Shown here: piece after piece, positions 1-12,899 of the stretch
Numbering within the stretch: position 1 is the first letter of the stretch
Layout: each line of letters opens with the position of its first letter
NCBI GenBank assembly: GCA_030770425.1
Contig: JASJFT010000123.1
Coordinates: 1-64,000 of the forward strand
Direction of reading: 5' to 3'
Origin: Darksidea phi
Taxonomy: Eukaryota; Ascomycota; Dothideomycetes; Pleosporales; Lentitheciaceae
Length of the DNA stretch: 64,000 nucleotides
Notes under the pieces: model-generated
The model's input: only the letters and a program-made list of their open reading frames with translations
Told to the model about the DNA's origin: nothing
Databases searched by the model: none
Position numbers and translations under genes: made by a program

Positions 1-523
1 ACGCAGGACCGTTAGTGGGCTGTTAAACGGGGTCTTCTATAACGAAAGTTGCGGAGACTCTGCCACTAGATATCGCCCGGTATTGAGGTGCCCCTTTCCC
101 ACCAAAGGGTGTCGCTCTATCGGGTCGGAACAGCAGATGCGGGGGTGGGGACCGGTGGTTCGATATAGCCTTCAGGCTATATTTTTATGCTTTTTTTTGG
201 CATTTTTTGCGCGTGCTGTGGTGAAAGGTTGGTTTGTCTTTGGCGCTAGGACCGCGCTGACACGTGGGCGAGAATAGTTACGGAAGAGGCTTATGTTTGT
301 AGTTGCAGAAGTAGCACAATAATGGGACCGGCTGGGGCATGGGCATGGGGATGAGGTTTGGTGCACTTTTGATCTCCGACTATGAATGGAAGCGCGTACG
401 ATGTGACAAGCTTTGCAGTGATGAGGTGCGTCTAGATAGGTTCTACCAAGTGACAGCGTGTGTTCTTACACGCATTGGCGGAAATAAGATGCTTGAGCGT
501 AGCGTCGTACATATATACAGTCA
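1..523. other. 3' flank of ATG22, no gene seen
   Basis: The open frames here are short and none resembles a known protein. The stretch lies immediately downstream of the ATG22 stop codon and probably carries its 3' UTR. Confidence 0.4.
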
Positions 524-2372
524 TTACTCTCCATCGTCATCGTCGTCAGCTCCAACGTCGAACTTCTTTTCTCTATCTGCCATCGCAGCTGCCTCCTCTC
601 GCCCCCTCTCCACATTTAGCGTCCACAACAGAGGCCCTGGCAGTAGCACCAGCACCGCCAGAAAGATAAACGCAGGCCGTATAGTCCCCGCCCGATCAAC
701 AATCCACCCCACAAGCGCCGGCCCGATAGCACTACTCCCCTTGTCTGTGACAGCATACAATGCGAAGAATGCAGCCTCGCGGCCCTCGGGAATCAACGGC
801 GCAAAAACAGAACGAGCGTATGAGTTTATACCGCCCATAACGAGACCGTGCACAACACCCAGAGGGTAAATCTCCCAAGGGCGTTGGAGGCCGCCAAAAC
901 CAAGCTTCTTGATCAAGGGCACGTATCCGAGAAGGCCATAGAGTGGGATGAGCTCCATAGCGGCGACGCAGAGTATGAGGACGGTCTTGGGCATGAGCGA
1001 GAAGTGTGCAGCGATGCGTGGCCAGGCGAATGCGCCAATCATACCAAAGGCTATGGAGGTTAGGGAGAGGAAGACGACGGGGATAGTGCCCATATGCAAT
1101 TCCGTGCGGGCGAAGAGGACGGCGGTGCCGGATATGGTTGCTATGGCGTCGGAGAGGAGGAACCATGCTACGAGAAATAGTACAACCTGCTTTAGACGGA
1201 AAGCATAAGTCACTGTGTTCCAGAAGGACCGGAACGAGAAGAGGGCGTAGAAGAGAAATGTGCTGTTTGATTGCTTGCCAAAGGGTGGCTTCGACTGCGC
1301 CGGAAGCGGTGGACCGGGCCGCGGGCGAAGCCAGAGGATAGTTGGGATGGTGAGGGTAGCCCACCACAGGCCGACCAGGAAGAGGATTACGCGGAGAGGT
1401 AGACTGGGGCTGTCGGTAGCAATAGAGAGTTTATCGAATATTGTAAGAAGAATGACGCTGAAGATTTGGAAGGAGACGGCTGATGCGTAGCCTAAACCTA
1501 TTCCTTTTGATGAGATTTTGGCGGAGCGCTCGAGGTCGCGTGTTAGCTTTTCCGGGTCAGCTCGTCGGGTCGAGGTCGATTCGGGATTAAGAGCTTCCAA
1601 TTCGTACTCTGGTGATGAGTCGTCGTCAGTGGATTTGGCGTTGTCATGGTAGTTGGTAACTAAGAGGGGGAGAAAGGCGTTTAGGAGGGAGAAAGAGCAA
1701 CCCATGCATGTCACGCCAATTATGACGAGGAAGGGGGCGATGTAGTACACGCTCGGGGTAATAAATATGAAGAGCGTGCTAATGAGGGCGCCGGTGTATG
1801 CAAATGTGAGGAGCATGTTCTTTCGATACGGTCCTACAATCTATCAGCCACCTTCTATATATCCGTTATTTGAGCATCAACATACCGTGGTCAGCAAAAG
1901 AGCTGAAGCATACCAGGGTAACAGCCTGCGTCAGAACCGCCGCAGAAGTCGTATACATGGCAAAACTCGCCGTCGTAACGTCGATTCCCAAAAACGTGAC
2001 GACGCACTGCTCTTCACCACCGCCACCTTCATCTCTCATCCGCAACATCCTCGGATTCTCACCGTTTTCGGACCCCGGAGGGGTGACACATGGTTTCGTT
2101 CTATCCGAAAACAGTACCCCTCTTTCGCGAGCAAGCTGTTCGAGTATTACAGGCAAGAAAAGGCCTTCTCAAACCATCAGCGCCAAAGTCCGACAATTGT
2201 CGAAAGAAAACGGCGGGATAATCATAAGCTTACCCACCCCGACTACCGCAAAGACCTCTGCAGCGATAGCGTACGAGTACCAGCCTCTAAGCTCGCGTTT
2301 CGTGGTCGGGCTCGTGTCTTCATGCTCATAGCGGAGAGATTGTCGGGGCCTCTCCGCATCGTCAAAGGACAT
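524..2372 (-). CDS. ATG22: Autophagy-related protein 22, vacuolar amino-acid effluxer
   Basis: Atg22 is an MFS-type vacuolar membrane transporter that exports amino acids released by autophagic breakdown. I read three exons: 2372-2234, 2167-1886 and 1833-524, with introns of 66 and 52 nt (gtaagc and gtatgt donors). They join in frame to about 576 residues. The N-terminus carries the family-typical stretch KRELRGWYSYAIAAEVFAVV. A LEQLARERG segment follows, then a Cys-containing luminal loop, and about ten further hydrophobic segments. Between the membrane halves lies a charged cytosolic loop (ALNPES...RRADPEKLTRDLE), as usual in Atg22. The C-terminus ends in an acidic DDDDDGE tail. The start ATG at 2372 precedes a short hydrophilic leader. 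Family assignment is strong; vacuolar location and substrate are from family knowledge. Confidence 0.9.
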
Positions 2373-3921
2373 TGTAAGAATATCTGTGTGTGGATGGAGT
2401 TCATCCGGTGTGGTTGGGGCTTTCTCCGAAGGTCCCGATGTGACCGCGCTAGGCAGGAATGGGGTTAGTGGGCTTTAGATCTGTCAGACACTGCCAACGT
2501 CCTACATCGCAACACTTGTTATTATTAATCAACAAGCATTGCGACTCGGCATGTAGACTCCTATAAGGCTATGGATTTGCTTGCATCTGAGGCGGACGTA
2601 TGGACAGATTCATTGCTATGCAAGGTGACGTTGGATTGCGATGGTTTGTCGATCTACCTGACTAGAACTGAATAGTCAAAAGTGCACGCAATTTATAGTA
2701 CAAAACCATAGGCCAAGACATGTAGAAGACGTTGAGTATTTTATTTCACTTCTTTCATTCATGTCTCCACTACAGCCCCTGCACCTCTCTCGTGCTTCAA
2801 CGCCTTTTTTCCAGAGCCCTCTTCATTCCCCGTACAACATTCTCTCGTGGCTAGCTGGGGCTCCGTATCCCTTACCACCCGGAATATATAGGACAAGGGT
2901 TCTCCATTGTAGATGCCAAATATACCACACGCAGGGATGCATTCGCTTTCGTTGGCCAATGAGTGCCTGAATGATCGGTGATGCCTCTCCATCCGCCTTA
3001 CCCTGCCAGCAGAGCCTCAATATCAAACCCGTTGCACTGAAAGCTACACATCACACTTGTCTACATCTGCGCATTGGTTTTAGAATAGTTGATCATGGCT
3101 GCTGCGGCAACATTCTCCTGGTCGTGCCTAGTATCAAGGCGCCGTAAATCAATCACCCACCAATTCATAACAGCTTTCGGGGAGCTTTCACCCTGACCTT
3201 CTCCCCTCCCCACCGACGTCTCTTTCAATATCTTGTAGGCACGCTGCAAGTATCTTATCGCTTTACTGCTACTCGGAGCTGCTGCGGGCAGGCTCCCCCC
3301 CGCAGATCGATTGAACTGCGAGCTATTCGGTTGACTACCATGACGTTGTCGTGGTTCGATTATCTGTCCCTGGAGATGGCTATACCCGAAGTAAAAGCAA
3401 GCTAGGCCACCCTTTAGATATTTTAAACATCGTACAATCCCGAACCTCCTCTTAACTCATCATTCCATAAAACCCCCAAAACTAAATAAACCCAACATCC
3501 ACAAAGCCGCGCGCATCGCACTACTAGCACAACAAAAGCGCCCTACCAGCGATACACCCCCTGACACATACGTCCAATCCAGCAAAAGAATACGCACCCC
3601 CAATCCACCATGCCCCGCACCCTTCCCAAGCACCATTACAACGATCCACCGCGAAGGAGGAAGCCTAGGCCAACCCTCCACTCGATACCGCTCATACTTG
3701 TTAGTATCTTCGTTGAGTCTGCATGCACCGCCCAACAGGTGGAGCAATAGTGTCCCGCGTCCCGGAGTCGGCGCCGACTTCGTCTCACTGATACAGACAG
3801 TACGTATAATCCCGGGACAGAAGTGTGTACTAAAGAGCGGACTCAACGCGGCATGGTTCCTTGATGGTGGTGGGATGGATGGGCGAGAGCTTGAGGGGTG
3901 GATCCTCAGAGGGACTTGGGT

Positions 3922-4015
3922 ACTTTGTTTTATGTGGTTGGGTGTGTGGGTGTGCGGGGGGAGGATCTTCGCCTTGTATGTATGGATGTATGTATGCAGG
4001 TACGGTTTTGTATTT
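3922..4015. repeat. GT-rich / TATG simple sequence
   Basis: Low-complexity tract with tggttgggtgtgtgggtgtg followed by several TATG units. No coding signal. Confidence 0.6.
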
Positions 4016-4538
4016 AATTGATGGGGGTTTGGTCTGTTTTCTTTGACTTTGTTTTATCGAGGAGGCGTATGAAGACGTGAACACGGCATGCAAGAGACTA
4101 AACTAAGTTGACACGCTGGGGTGTGGCACGAGGCAGTCAGGCTGGCGGGGAAGTCCGCGGTAACCTACGCTGTGACACAAGAGAAGCTTCCGTGCATCTC
4201 CGTCCACCAGAACGGGTCACTGTCACTGGAGTACTAGCGCGCAGCGGAAATCACGCCGCCCATTGCACAAATGCAAATTGTGAGTCCAGCAACGAGGGGC
4301 GTGAGCCACGTATCCATCATCCTGACCAAATCAACTAATCACACCACTAGCGTTTCTTCCTTCCAATCCCCCACCCCCTCCTGCAACCAATTTAGAATCC
4401 GACCATGGAAACAAAAACAAACGCATAACCTATCCAGCCCCATCACAAGGGCGTCAAACAAAGACGAAGTGAATGACTAAGAGCAGAGTTATCGATCCGC
4501 TTAACCCAACCCTATCCACTCGACTCCACTCCACTCTG

Positions 4539-4560
4539 ACCCAACCCAACCCAACCCAAC
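4539..4560 (+). repeat. (ACCCA)n short tandem repeat
   Basis: About four perfect copies of the 5-mer ACCCA. It is not the TTAGGG-type telomere repeat of filamentous fungi. Confidence 0.7.
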
Positions 4561-5688
4561 AAACTCCCCTCCCGCCGCGCCTTTCCCCACAATCTAAACG
4601 AAACAGCACGTGCACCTTAGAAGCAAACAAAAAAAGGAATCTTACTTTCCTTCCAATCTTTCTATCCACGGTTAGTTCCATGGGTGTTAGCAAAATGAGG
4701 CCGACGTATCCTGAAACGCGCAAATAACCCTACGCAAACGCCGCCGCACGTGCCCATTCGTCGAAACAGCGGCTCGGTAACCCCCATTCGCCCATCCCAT
4801 CATCTCCTCCTCCTCTCGCCCTTTCGGCAAAAAGCTCAAAAAAAGAAAATGAGGCTCGAAAACCCCCGGAGCCGTGCCTAGTTTCGAATAGAGAGAATTG
4901 CTCCCCACCTAGGTTAGCTACCACCCACGGTCCTTCTCGTGCGGCGTCCCACCCAACATTGCGCACGGGCCGCATCCTGGGCGACTCATGACGCTATCCC
5001 GACCGAACATTGTTTGGTCGGCCCTCGGAGATTACGCACAATCTCCTAGCTGGATAATGAAAGTTTGAGACTTGAACATCCTCGCACGGTGTCTATCGAT
5101 TGCCAACCGCAGCGCTCGGCTGCTGCAACGACTTGCTATCCGTGCGAGGAAAGTGCAGGCGAACGCCTCGCTTGCTAATCGCTCCACCAATCACAACCCT
5201 GCAAAAGCAACATCACACTATGCTCATTTGACAGAGATCAAAAGATATCACCGTCGTGGTCACACCGAAGAGGTTAAATTGCTTGTGTGAATATCTCCAA
5301 TTACTATCTCGATTCGACCAATCGTGGTCGACTTTTGGGCAACTATGGCACTAGCACACGAGCCTGCATTCTGGGAGCGAAGCTCTTTCGCCCAGAACCT
5401 AGACCCCTCATTGCGGGCCCAATACGCCCGTATATGCACCCGATCCGGTATCATGTCGTATGATCCCGGCCCTGTGGGGTAAATGACAAAACGCCTGGAT
5501 ATGCTCTGATATGATGCAACGGAAGACTGGCATGGAAACGACCAGCGTGGATGAACTAGGAAATCCCACCAGATGCAATGCACGCTTGAACGCAGCAAGA
5601 AACCAACGTGTGAAAGGTGTGGTAAAAGGAACTCGTAGGGCTCTAGCCCCCACGGCAATAGATGTACAAGAGTAGGTAGTTGCCCTCA

Positions 5689-7614
5689 TTAGCGGAAGAC
5701 GGGCTGCTGCGGGATGGGCAGCTGATTGAACTGATTTGCCTCGGGCCAGGCACCGTAGTCCATGTAGGGAAGCGGGCCAACGCGGCGTTCGGTCGTGGGG
5801 CGACCAAGCGGCTGATACTGCATCTGTTCATATGCGATGTTACGAGCCGGGTTGTGCATCGACGTGGAAGGCGGCGGGACGAGAAGCGTCTGAACACCGC
5901 GGACCGGCCGGTACGGTGACTGTCTCTGGTTGAGAAAATGCGATGGAGACAATTGCCTCTGGCTCGAAGTTGGGAAGGAAGCGCTGACGGGCGAGGAGCC
6001 GGCTGAGGGTGGGTACGGGCTGATTTGGCGGGACCGGTCACCTGCACTGGGGGTGTGCACTGTTGAGAAGGGAGGCAGAGCCGAAGACGTGGGCGTACCG
6101 ACAGACTGCTGCCATTGGACAGGGGGAGGATAGACCATGGCCATGGAACGGCCGCCCGGAGCCGGGAGGGGCAGCTCCGACCAATTCTTCACCTGCACAG
6201 GCGGGTTAGACTGAGGCGTTGGGATCGATAGGCTGGGTAGCGGCGGAAGTCGATTCATCGATGGAGGCGGCTCGAATGTCCTGTTCACGGGCGCCTGCAG
6301 CGTTGGGATCAGCGGTGCATTGCTGTACGGTCCAGGTGCGAAACCGTGGGCTTGCCTCTTGGGCGGGGGGTCGACGCTGTGGTCGGCGCTCCGTTTGCGT
6401 TGCGCGAGGGGACCGAGGTCTGGAAGGGGTCCAATTGGAGATACGGCCGTCGATGTAGCCTGGGGCTGCAGGAGCGGGGTGTTGGTGTAGTGCACGTGGG
6501 AGGGTGAGTACAGCATGGGCATTGGCGGTGAGACGTGCTGCGAAGTTGGGGGTGAAGGTACGAATTTCTGCGGGACCTGCAGGGAAGGCGCGGGCGGTCC
6601 AACTGGACTGATGGCGGATGGCACAATCTTCGAAGCTCGGTCGAAGAAGGTTCCAAACTTTCCGAGAATGACATGCCAGTCTTCCCACTTCTGCTTGGAG
6701 GTAAAAAGGCTATACCTCATGTTGCTGAGAAATTCCACCTCCATGATGTGCACCTCCTGCACCGAGATGCCCGAGACTTCGGCCCACGTCTTGTTGGTAT
6801 ACGTGTTGTCGTCCAAAAACTTGTTGCCGAGCATGAGGGCGACGGTCAGAAGGCGGTACTCGCTGCCAGGTTTGCCCTTGACCGAAGGGTTGGTGAGTTT
6901 CAGCCGGTAGATGAAGAGCAGCGCCAGCAGGATCACATTCTGCGCCACCTGCGTGGTTGTGAGGATCGTGGCGACCCACTTCCTGAAGCCGGTGGTTGGT
7001 ATGGCATCGGGGACGAGGGGTTGCAGGGGGAATTTGGGGGAAGCCGTGTCCAGCACCTGCTTGAGAGTCGTGGAGCTCTCGAACCAGAAGAGGCATGTCA
7101 CCTAGCAGAGTCAGCCGTGTCCTTGGGGTTGTGCTCGGGCGAAGCTTACCTCGGCTGCCAGTTGCGGCAGGCCCTCTTGCGGAGTGGCGATGGTCGATGG
7201 TATTCTGAGGTTGGGCGAGATGGTCCACTTCTTGCGCTGGCTCATGTCTTGTGCTGGTTGGTGGGCCTGCGGCGTGGCCTGTCGTTGGGGGGTTGGACTG
7301 GTTCGGGCAGTGGCTGTTCGCGAGTTTCCGATGGAGGGCAACTGGTAGCCATACTCGTGGCCGGCACCTCGGCCGGGTGGCAGCGACACGACTCTCACGG
7401 CGGAGCCGGGGATGTCTGAGGGTGGTGTAAGAGGCGGCCTGCGGGCTGTCCGGAGGGCATCGACCCCGTGGGCGGTGGACATGTGGGGGACGGGGAGCTG
7501 CATCTGGCGGGCAGCATCCATCTTGGGGACGGGGCGGGAGGGAGGGTAGAAGTCGAAAGGACGGTCCCGCGGCAGGGCGTGAGGCATTGGGTGCGGGAGC
7601 TGTAGCTCGAGCAT
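5689..7614 (-). CDS. Pho85-type (PCL/CLG1-like) cyclin
   Basis: Predicted regulatory cyclin for a Pho85-family kinase. Two exons, 7614-7150 and 7101-5689, join in phase 0 across a 48-nt intron (gtaagc...ctag) to give 625 residues. The cyclin N-domain lies at about residues 150-290, with the characteristic stretches FIYRLKL, GSEYRLLTVALMLGNKFLDD, YTNKTWAEVSGI and MEVEFLSNMRYSLF. The ~150-residue N-terminus and the ~330-residue C-terminus are Pro/Ser/Gln-rich and probably disordered. That layout fits fungal Clg1-like cyclins better than short Pcl proteins. The ATG at 7614 is chosen because the frame is open and the next gene is far upstream; a further 5' exon in the GC-rich leader cannot be excluded. 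Cyclin call is firm; the exact kinase partner is inferred. Confidence 0.85.
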
Positions 7615-8344
7615 GGGGACGACGGCGGTGGAGGGCGAGTCCGGTGACGGTGAGGGGGAGGGTGAGGGCCGGCGAGACGGGAGAGAGGGAGGGAGAGAGG
7701 GGGACGGGAAGGGTCGACTATGAGCAGACGGCGGCGGCGGGCATGGGCGAGGCTGGCGTCCTTGTTGGGGCGGCGGATTGTTTGCACTCGGTCGTGTCCT
7801 TCACTGCATTGCAGCACCGGGGGCAAGCAAGGAGACGGCGGATTGTTGACGGTATGCTCTGCACTAGCAGAAAGGGAAAGAGCGCTGGGCCAATGAAGGC
7901 AAGCCCGTTTCCGGCGCGCAGGAGGGCGACGCTTGCGAGCACAGCGAGGGACCGGCAAAGGACGAGCAAAGGACGGCGGCGGCGGGATGAGGAATAAAGA
8001 AAGAGCAGCAGCAGTAGTGAGGCCGTCGTGGGATGCTAGGCCGCGGCGGGCAGGGAGGCTTGGAGCGATTGCAGGAGGAGCTGGCCGGGGGGGGGAGAGG
8101 AGGAGGCTTGAGAGAGTTGCCGGGCCCGCGTGCTAGGTGCTGCGTGCTGCTTGCGCGGGCAGGCATGGCTTGGGGCCGTTGGGTTGTGATAATCCATAAT
8201 TCACGACTCCGGTGTGAAGGCAGGCAGCACGCAGCAACGCCCCAAGAGGCTGATCCATGAGCCAGACGCAGCGGCAGCTTCTGACATCAACCGCGGCCGC
8301 ACGGGCCCGGGCCCAGGACGACAGCCGACCCACGACCACCGACC

Positions 8345-8402
8345 CACGAGCCCACGACGACGACCGCGACGACCACCACCACCACCGCCACCACCCACGA
8401 CC
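8345..8402 (+). repeat. GAC/CCA-rich low-complexity tract
   Basis: Near-repetitive cgacgaccaccaccaccacc-type sequence. It explains the long Arg/Asp/His frames seen here on both strands. Confidence 0.6.
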
Positions 8403-8808
8403 CCCGACCCCGGGCGCGGAGAACAGGACAGGGGGCGGCCTCACGCACGACGCTGCCCTCCGCCAACGGGGCTCGTCGTGCTCGTCGTGGCCCGTCTGGG
8501 CAAAGCAGCACACAAAGCGACATGTGCCCGCCATCTGACCCGCACCGCTGCAGATGCGCCGTGCTTGTCCCAATGCGTCCCCCTAGCCCCGCCGGCCACA
8601 GCTGGTCCCGCCGGCGCCGCTGCCAGTTGCCATTCGCCATGGATGGGGGGGCCTGCGCTGCGTCGTGCCGTCCATCAATAATCAATGCCCGTCTAGCCCG
8701 CGGGCGGTCTGGGAGGGCATGCCGTGTCTGATTTGCTGCCGCTCCATCTATTTCCGAGCCCGAACCCTGTCCAACGCGGCGCTGGGCACGCTGAGCACGC
8801 TGAGGGCA

Positions 8809-8890
8809 AGAGAGAGAGAGAGCTGTAGAGAGAGAGAGCGAGCGAGTGGGTGGGCGCGCTGTGCTGCTGCTGCTGCTGCTGCCGCTGCTG
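8809..8890 (+). repeat. (GA)n and (TGC)n microsatellites
   Basis: A GA dinucleotide run (8809-8838) is followed within 25 nt by a TGC trinucleotide run (8862-8890). Both lie in the GC-rich non-coding stretch. Confidence 0.8.
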
Positions 8891-9930
8891 ATCGATGCAT
8901 CCTCGTCCTCGAGTGCAAATTGCGCTGCGTCGCCCGCATCCCTTGGGCGTGCACAGAGGCCACCTTGCCCTGTTCCAGGTCGAGTTGAGGCAGTCTGCAC
9001 CGCAGGACCGTCGTCCCCCCGCGCCCCTGCGAAACACGCATCGGCCTCTGTGCTATCCATCGTCCATCCACAGTCATCCACAGTCACCGTCGGCCGCCGG
9101 CCTAGGTTCGCGGCTGTGTGTTTCCACTGCTAGCGAGCCCGCACTGCAAGCGCAGCTCGACGCCCAAGGGGCCATGCGCCGTGGTCCGCGACTCCTCCCT
9201 CAACCACGGCGCGATGCTGCTCTGGAGCCGGCATGTCCCCTTGGCGCGAACTATGATCATGCCGCCGTCGTGATGGCTCAGAAGCTTGTGGGCGCGCCAG
9301 GTCGACGTGGTTGGCCGCGCTTCCGCATCCGGTCGCAGTGCGTAGTGTCCTATAGTAATACAACAATGCAAAACACATGTCCACTCGACGCTGCGCTGCT
9401 CAGCACTCTCCGAGGACACATGGCATCATACTCAAGTCTGATGGTGCCACCCTCCTCGGGATGCCCCTAATTCCCTCCTCCCCCCTCCAGGCACACCGGC
9501 AGACGTCTCGATACATGTGCGAGTACGAGACGGTCAGACGGCTCGCTCTTGTGGAGATGATGGTGCTAGTGTGTTGGCGTCTAGGACGGCCTCGATGCCG
9601 GGTGGAAAAGGTGCTGTGTGATACGGACCGGCCTCGGCAGCAGCAGAGCATGTCGCTCGCGCAGGCGCTGCAGCGTTGGGTGTAAGACGCCGCTAGGCCG
9701 CATCAGGCAGCATTATTAGTCCGCCCACGGTCGCGCCGCGCTGAGACGTACCGCGCCTTGGACTTGACGCGTCCATCGATCCCCTCTAGGAATATTACGG
9801 AATTTGTCGACGGTCGTTTCCGGCTCTGCCGGGACCAAGGCATCCCATCAACAGCTCGTGCCACGGCCGCGTCTGACTGGTGGGAGTGGCTGTGGGGAAT
9901 ATGGACCAGCAGACCGCCATCCGGAAACCC

Positions 9931-9950
9931 ATACGCATACGCATACGCAT
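9931..9950 (+). repeat. (ATACGC)n hexamer repeat
   Basis: Three consecutive ATACGC units plus a partial fourth. Confidence 0.8.
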
Positions 9951-10013
9951 GACCCGGCCCATCTGGACGTCGTTTGAGCAGCGTCAGGCTGTGAAGACAC
10001 TCGCCGCATCCCT

Positions 10014-10052
10014 GCTCGTCTTGCTCGCCGTGCTCGTCGTGCTCGTCGTGCT
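10014..10052 (+). repeat. 9-mer GCTCGTCGT-type tandem repeat
   Basis: About four imperfect copies of a 9-nt unit. Confidence 0.7.
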
Positions 10053-12899
10053 GAGTTATACAGGTGTGGCGAGCACTCAATAATCGCCCGGACGGGTTAG
10101 CCTCCGCCTCCTGGAGAACTTTACCTCCCACGCCCCCTCGCTTCTCTGGAAAAAGTAGGTAAGACGGCCATCCATTTCCCTTGGTGCGTAAAGTCCCGAT
10201 TCCAAGGCGTCCACCTCCGCTCCGGTGCAATCCTACCGTGCCCCGGTTCCCTGACCGCTCTGGACGTCCAGTACGGCCATTGTGTCATTATCATTTTAGA
10301 TGCAGCCGCCTTTCGTCGCATCTGACTGTGCACCGCAATCGCCACTGGCCCGGCGCATCCTCTCGCAGGCGCCATATATGATGCATACGAAACACCGTCA
10401 GCTTCGCCATTTGCATCCATCGTGGACAAATTTGCAGCAATATTGCCCTGCGAATCCCGACACCAGCAGCGCCTTGAACGCGTTGCACAGCTGACCCTAG
10501 AGAAGCGGTAGCCCCGACGTGCTGGCCTTGACACGGATGCGGATGCTCACTGGTGAATAGCGCCACGCATCCCGGCTCGCCGCTGCTCCTTCGCCTGTGC
10601 CTGCCCCTGAGTGGTTGGCCGAGTTTCTGTTGTCGACCGTGTCGCAAGATTCGACAGGTACGATGCCAAACACGACGGTTGATATGGCCAGGTATTGAGC
10701 CGGCCGCGCGATGTGACTGAATCATGAGATGCACTGCCTAGTCGCCGGCCCTGCTGGCGAAACGCCTCCGCGAAATGCACTACCGTCTCCATTTCACCCT
10801 CACCCTCCCTCTGCTGCATTGCCTTTCGCTGGGCCCCAGGGATCGGCAGCGACAAATCTGACCGGGGCCTGAGTGGCAGCGTGGGTGGCAGAGTGGCAGA
10901 GCGGATGCTCGTGAGCATTTGAGCAGCCTCCCAACCACGCTCGTCGCCGCGAGAAGCTAGACGCTTTATGCAAGGTCGACGAGGCCGGCCGTTTCCTCTT
11001 CACCACCTTCCTCCGCCTGGCACATCTACAAGGACCGAGCAAGGCACCGGTGCAGCGATTCATCACCGCACGACACGCTTCCAGCATCCATTCGCGTCGC
11101 ACACCGGGTCGAATCCCCTACCGCTCGGCTTCCGGTGGTCAGTCGTTCTCATCACCCCCTCCTCAGCCTCTTCTCGGATCCACGCCGCTTGCATGTTCCT
11201 CCTTTGCTAGCATCTCCTGACGCCCGATGCGGTTTGGGTTTTGGCTGCCCCGTCGTCCCACCACCGAGCCGCGTGTGTCTGTGGTGGTGCGAGGAGACGA
11301 TGCTCAAAAGCAAGATGCCGCATGCAGCCGCGAGCTCAACGCTGGAGACGCGCCAATCGTTTCACTGGCGCACACAAACGGGGTGGGCGGCCAGCCAATC
11401 AGGGCCCTCCGCCCGCCGACGCCTCTCGGTAACGCGATGGCTTCGGCCACTCCACGCTTACATGATGCTGAAAACAGCTGCTGCGGTTCGCTAACACGCA
11501 CCGTCGTGATCATTCGCTGGCCTGGAACCGTCATACACGGTCGTGGCACCCATCCCTGCCAGCGCCTTCTTTCTTCAAGTCCGCCTCTTCCGGCTCCACC
11601 CCAAGTCGCTTTTCTTCCCTCCCTGGTCAGACATGTTCTTTCTTTGCAACACCGCGGCATATCCCAACCGGTCACACGCCTTCCGCAAGAGCACATTGGG
11701 CTGCCTCGATCTTGCGCCCGGCGCTCTTGGTTGCTATGCAGAATCAATGTCGCCGGCCGGCTGAATCGGTTTCGGAGATGGGATCCTAGAGAGCTTCGTA
11801 CAGCAGCCCTCTCCGAGCAGCACCAACCTTCCTCGACCCAGACGCTAAGCCATCCCGGTCTATTTGACTGCAGCGACATGCTTTAACTCGGGTCTCTACA
11901 CTATTGAACCGCCTACCGCATATCGCCCCGCCACATAGTTTTCATACCCCGACCATATGAAGTTCGCAACGCTGCAAATTTTCGCGCCACCAAACACCTT
12001 CGGACTCATGTCGTTCATCAAATGGTATTGATGATCATCATGCATGCCGTCGTTGCTTTTCTTGGAAACAGGCTGGTGCCCCATCAATATCAAATCTTGG
12101 AAGCGCTCCAAAGGCAGCTCAGCCTGCATGTTTCCATGTGCAACAGCAACGTTGCAGCGCCACTGGGACATATCCACCCCAACCACAGGGGCCTTTATTT
12201 GGAGATGAATTGCCATCTCACCATATTCACTTCTAGGCACAACGTCGCTCATTGCTCCATGTCTATAATCTATCTCGTTTCGTCTATTCTCGTTTGCATT
12301 CCATCTCCTTAGATCAGACCATGCTGGCAAGGCTATGGGGAGCAACCATCCCGCATGGAGCAGTTGCGCCGCCATCACGTCCCGCTCGGCCGATCTGAGA
12401 CAGATGAGCCACACGGGCAAATACGTAGTTGAGGGGTGTGCTACTGTATCTGAGTAGGCACGAATGCGAGTACATGCCGCAGAGCAGGCTAACTATAGAT
12501 GGGGATGCAAAGCCGTCATGCTGGCTTCTTTGCACAAGTTTCCGCACTTGAAAGCCGGCACAGCACACCATCGACTTTTTATGCCATTTGGCACGTGCGC
12601 CCTCTACTATCTCATGCAGGGAGGTACTCGTATTTTTACTTCCAAGTCCTGCACCCACGAACGTTTTTGATCAAAAGAATCCATCACATGACTTGGACAG
12701 GTCACTTGAATGCATGCCTTTGCACTTTGTCTGGCCACCAAGGCTGCTTCTCCCACGGTGGTTGGAATGGGCAAGGAGATGGATTCCGTTGTTTTCGGCA
12801 AGCGCAACGTTCACATATTTGTACACGTATGATTTACACCTCCTAGTTCTTCTGGACATCCATATCATACAACGCCACCCTGTCACATCTCCCTCGGCA

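Larger units (their letters stand above)
2373..5688. other. 3.3-kb intergenic stretch, no supported gene
   Basis: This lies between the ATG22 start and the 3' end of the cyclin gene. All open frames are under about 135 residues and none resembles a known domain. It contains a GT-rich, TATG-repeat stretch (about 3922-4015) and a pentanucleotide repeat near 4540. Promoter and 5' UTR of ATG22 should lie at its left edge. Confidence 0.4.
7615..12899. other. 5.3-kb GC-rich, low-complexity stretch without a recognisable gene
   Basis: Roughly 7615-11880 is GC-rich and gives overlapping open frames on both strands with Arg/Pro/Ala-rich, compositionally driven products. None resembles a protein family. 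It contains GA, TGC, GAC/CCA and 9-mer repeats. It lies upstream of the divergently uncommitted cyclin start at 7614 and may hold a long 5' leader or regulatory region of that gene. The part from 11890 to 12899 has lower GC content and holds one unassignable 174-residue frame on the minus strand (11896-12420). Confidence 0.4.

Noticed and set aside
8214..9470. Long overlapping open frames on both strands (up to 266 residues)
   Set aside because: They follow GC-rich and triplet-repeat composition; products are Arg/Pro/Ala/Ser-rich with no family signal.
11896..12420. 174-residue minus-strand open frame
   Set aside because: No recognisable domain, no splice partners, and placed in a long non-coding stretch. 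Could be real but unsupported.
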